Assembly (NCBI GenBank): GCA_001000035.1
Contig: LCGX01000053.1
Location: 1 to 5,340 of the forward strand
Direction of reading: 5' to 3'
DNA: 5,340 bases
Source: Candidatus Nomurabacteria bacterium GW2011_GWF2_43_8
GTDB taxonomy: Bacteria; Patescibacteriota; Minisyncoccia; Phycocordibacterales; UBA9973
The notes beneath the pieces were generated by a model, which had not been told where the DNA came from, searched no databases, and worked only from the letters and a program-made list of their open reading frames with translations. This document shows, piece by piece, positions 5,178-5,340 of the stretch; the first letter of the stretch is position 1, and every line of letters starts with the position of its first letter. A program made the position numbers and the translations under genes.

Positions 5178-5340
5178 CCCAACAATAGCAACATTTTTAT
5201 AATCTAATGCTGCATCAATCTCATCCATGAAATAAATTGGAGTTGGTTTGAAACTATGGAGGGAAAAAACAAGAGCAAGTGAAGCAAGAGTTTTTTCCCC
5301 TCCAGATAAAGTTGATATTGGCTTCCATCCTTTATTTGGA
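5109..5340 (-). CDS. Eukaryotic-type SMC4 (condensin) C-terminal ATPase fragment, truncated at both ends
   Basis: The minus strand from 5339 to about 5109 reads without a stop through the ABC signature loop TLSGGEKTLASLALVFSLH, then FKPTPIYFMDEIDAALDYKN (Walker B with D-loop), then YIKEKTENAQFIIVSLRND and LFE. This is the C-terminal head of an SMC ATPase. The combination KPTP-Y-MDEIDAALD-KN and NAQFI-SLRN is characteristic of eukaryotic SMC4, the condensin core subunit; bacterial SMCs read differently here (for example LDEVDAALD and QFIVITHRK). Full-length SMC4 is over 1,000 residues, so only about 77 residues are visible. Homology ends where the CobT-like gene begins on the other strand. It is unrelated in function to the DGR locus and probably comes from a co-sampled protist or other eukaryote. 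Confidence 0.88.

Noticed and set aside
1..5340. CRISPR arrays, tRNA or rRNA genes, insertion sequences
   Set aside because: No spaced direct repeats, cloverleaf-like segments, rRNA-like blocks or transposase-like frames were seen; the only long repeat pair is TR/VR.

Overview
The window carries a diversity-generating retroelement (DGR) next to the operon it diversifies. It probably comes from a Candidate Phyla Radiation (Patescibacteria) or similar uncultured bacterium. That placement is inferred from the style of the reverse transcriptase, the Avd protein, the variable-protein ending LGVCPAR and the charged, compact proteins. No rRNA or other marker gene is present to prove it.

Layout. The left edge (about 1-475, minus strand) is the N-terminal part of a DGR reverse transcriptase that runs out of the window. 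Divergent to it, on the plus strand, is a small four-helix-bundle Avd gene (527-865). A 13-bp perfect hairpin (875-905) follows. The 117-bp template repeat (TR) lies at 926-1042 and reads on the minus strand. A gene-free stretch (1043-1366) holds possible RNA structure and a divergent promoter pair built around one palindromic -35 box. To the right, on the plus strand, are a MoxR/dynein-like AAA+ ATPase gene (1367-3040), the DGR target gene (3046-3849) whose last 39 codons are the variable repeat (VR, 3730-3846), and a CobT-like protein gene with a putative metal-binding region and a charged linker (3888-5177).

The mutagenesis signature is clean. TR and VR align over 117 bases without gaps and differ at 12 positions, and every difference falls at an adenine of the TR. 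This is the expected product of adenine-specific mutagenic retrohoming. The probable division of labour is that RT and Avd copy the TR RNA into mutated cDNA, which rewrites the 3' end of the target gene. The target is co-transcribed with an AAA+ ATPase and a protein resembling the N-terminal half of a VWA-type AAA partner. This suggests an ATP-driven machine with a diversified recognition subunit.

Two cautions. First, the RT frame has an in-frame TAA between its plausible ATG (503-505) and its first conserved motif, so this copy may be damaged or use an unusual start. Second, the right end (about 5109-5340, minus strand) encodes an unmistakably eukaryotic-type SMC4 (condensin) C-terminal ATPase segment that cuts into the last gene. 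This looks like a chimeric assembly join, so the C-terminus of the last gene as read here is probably artificial.
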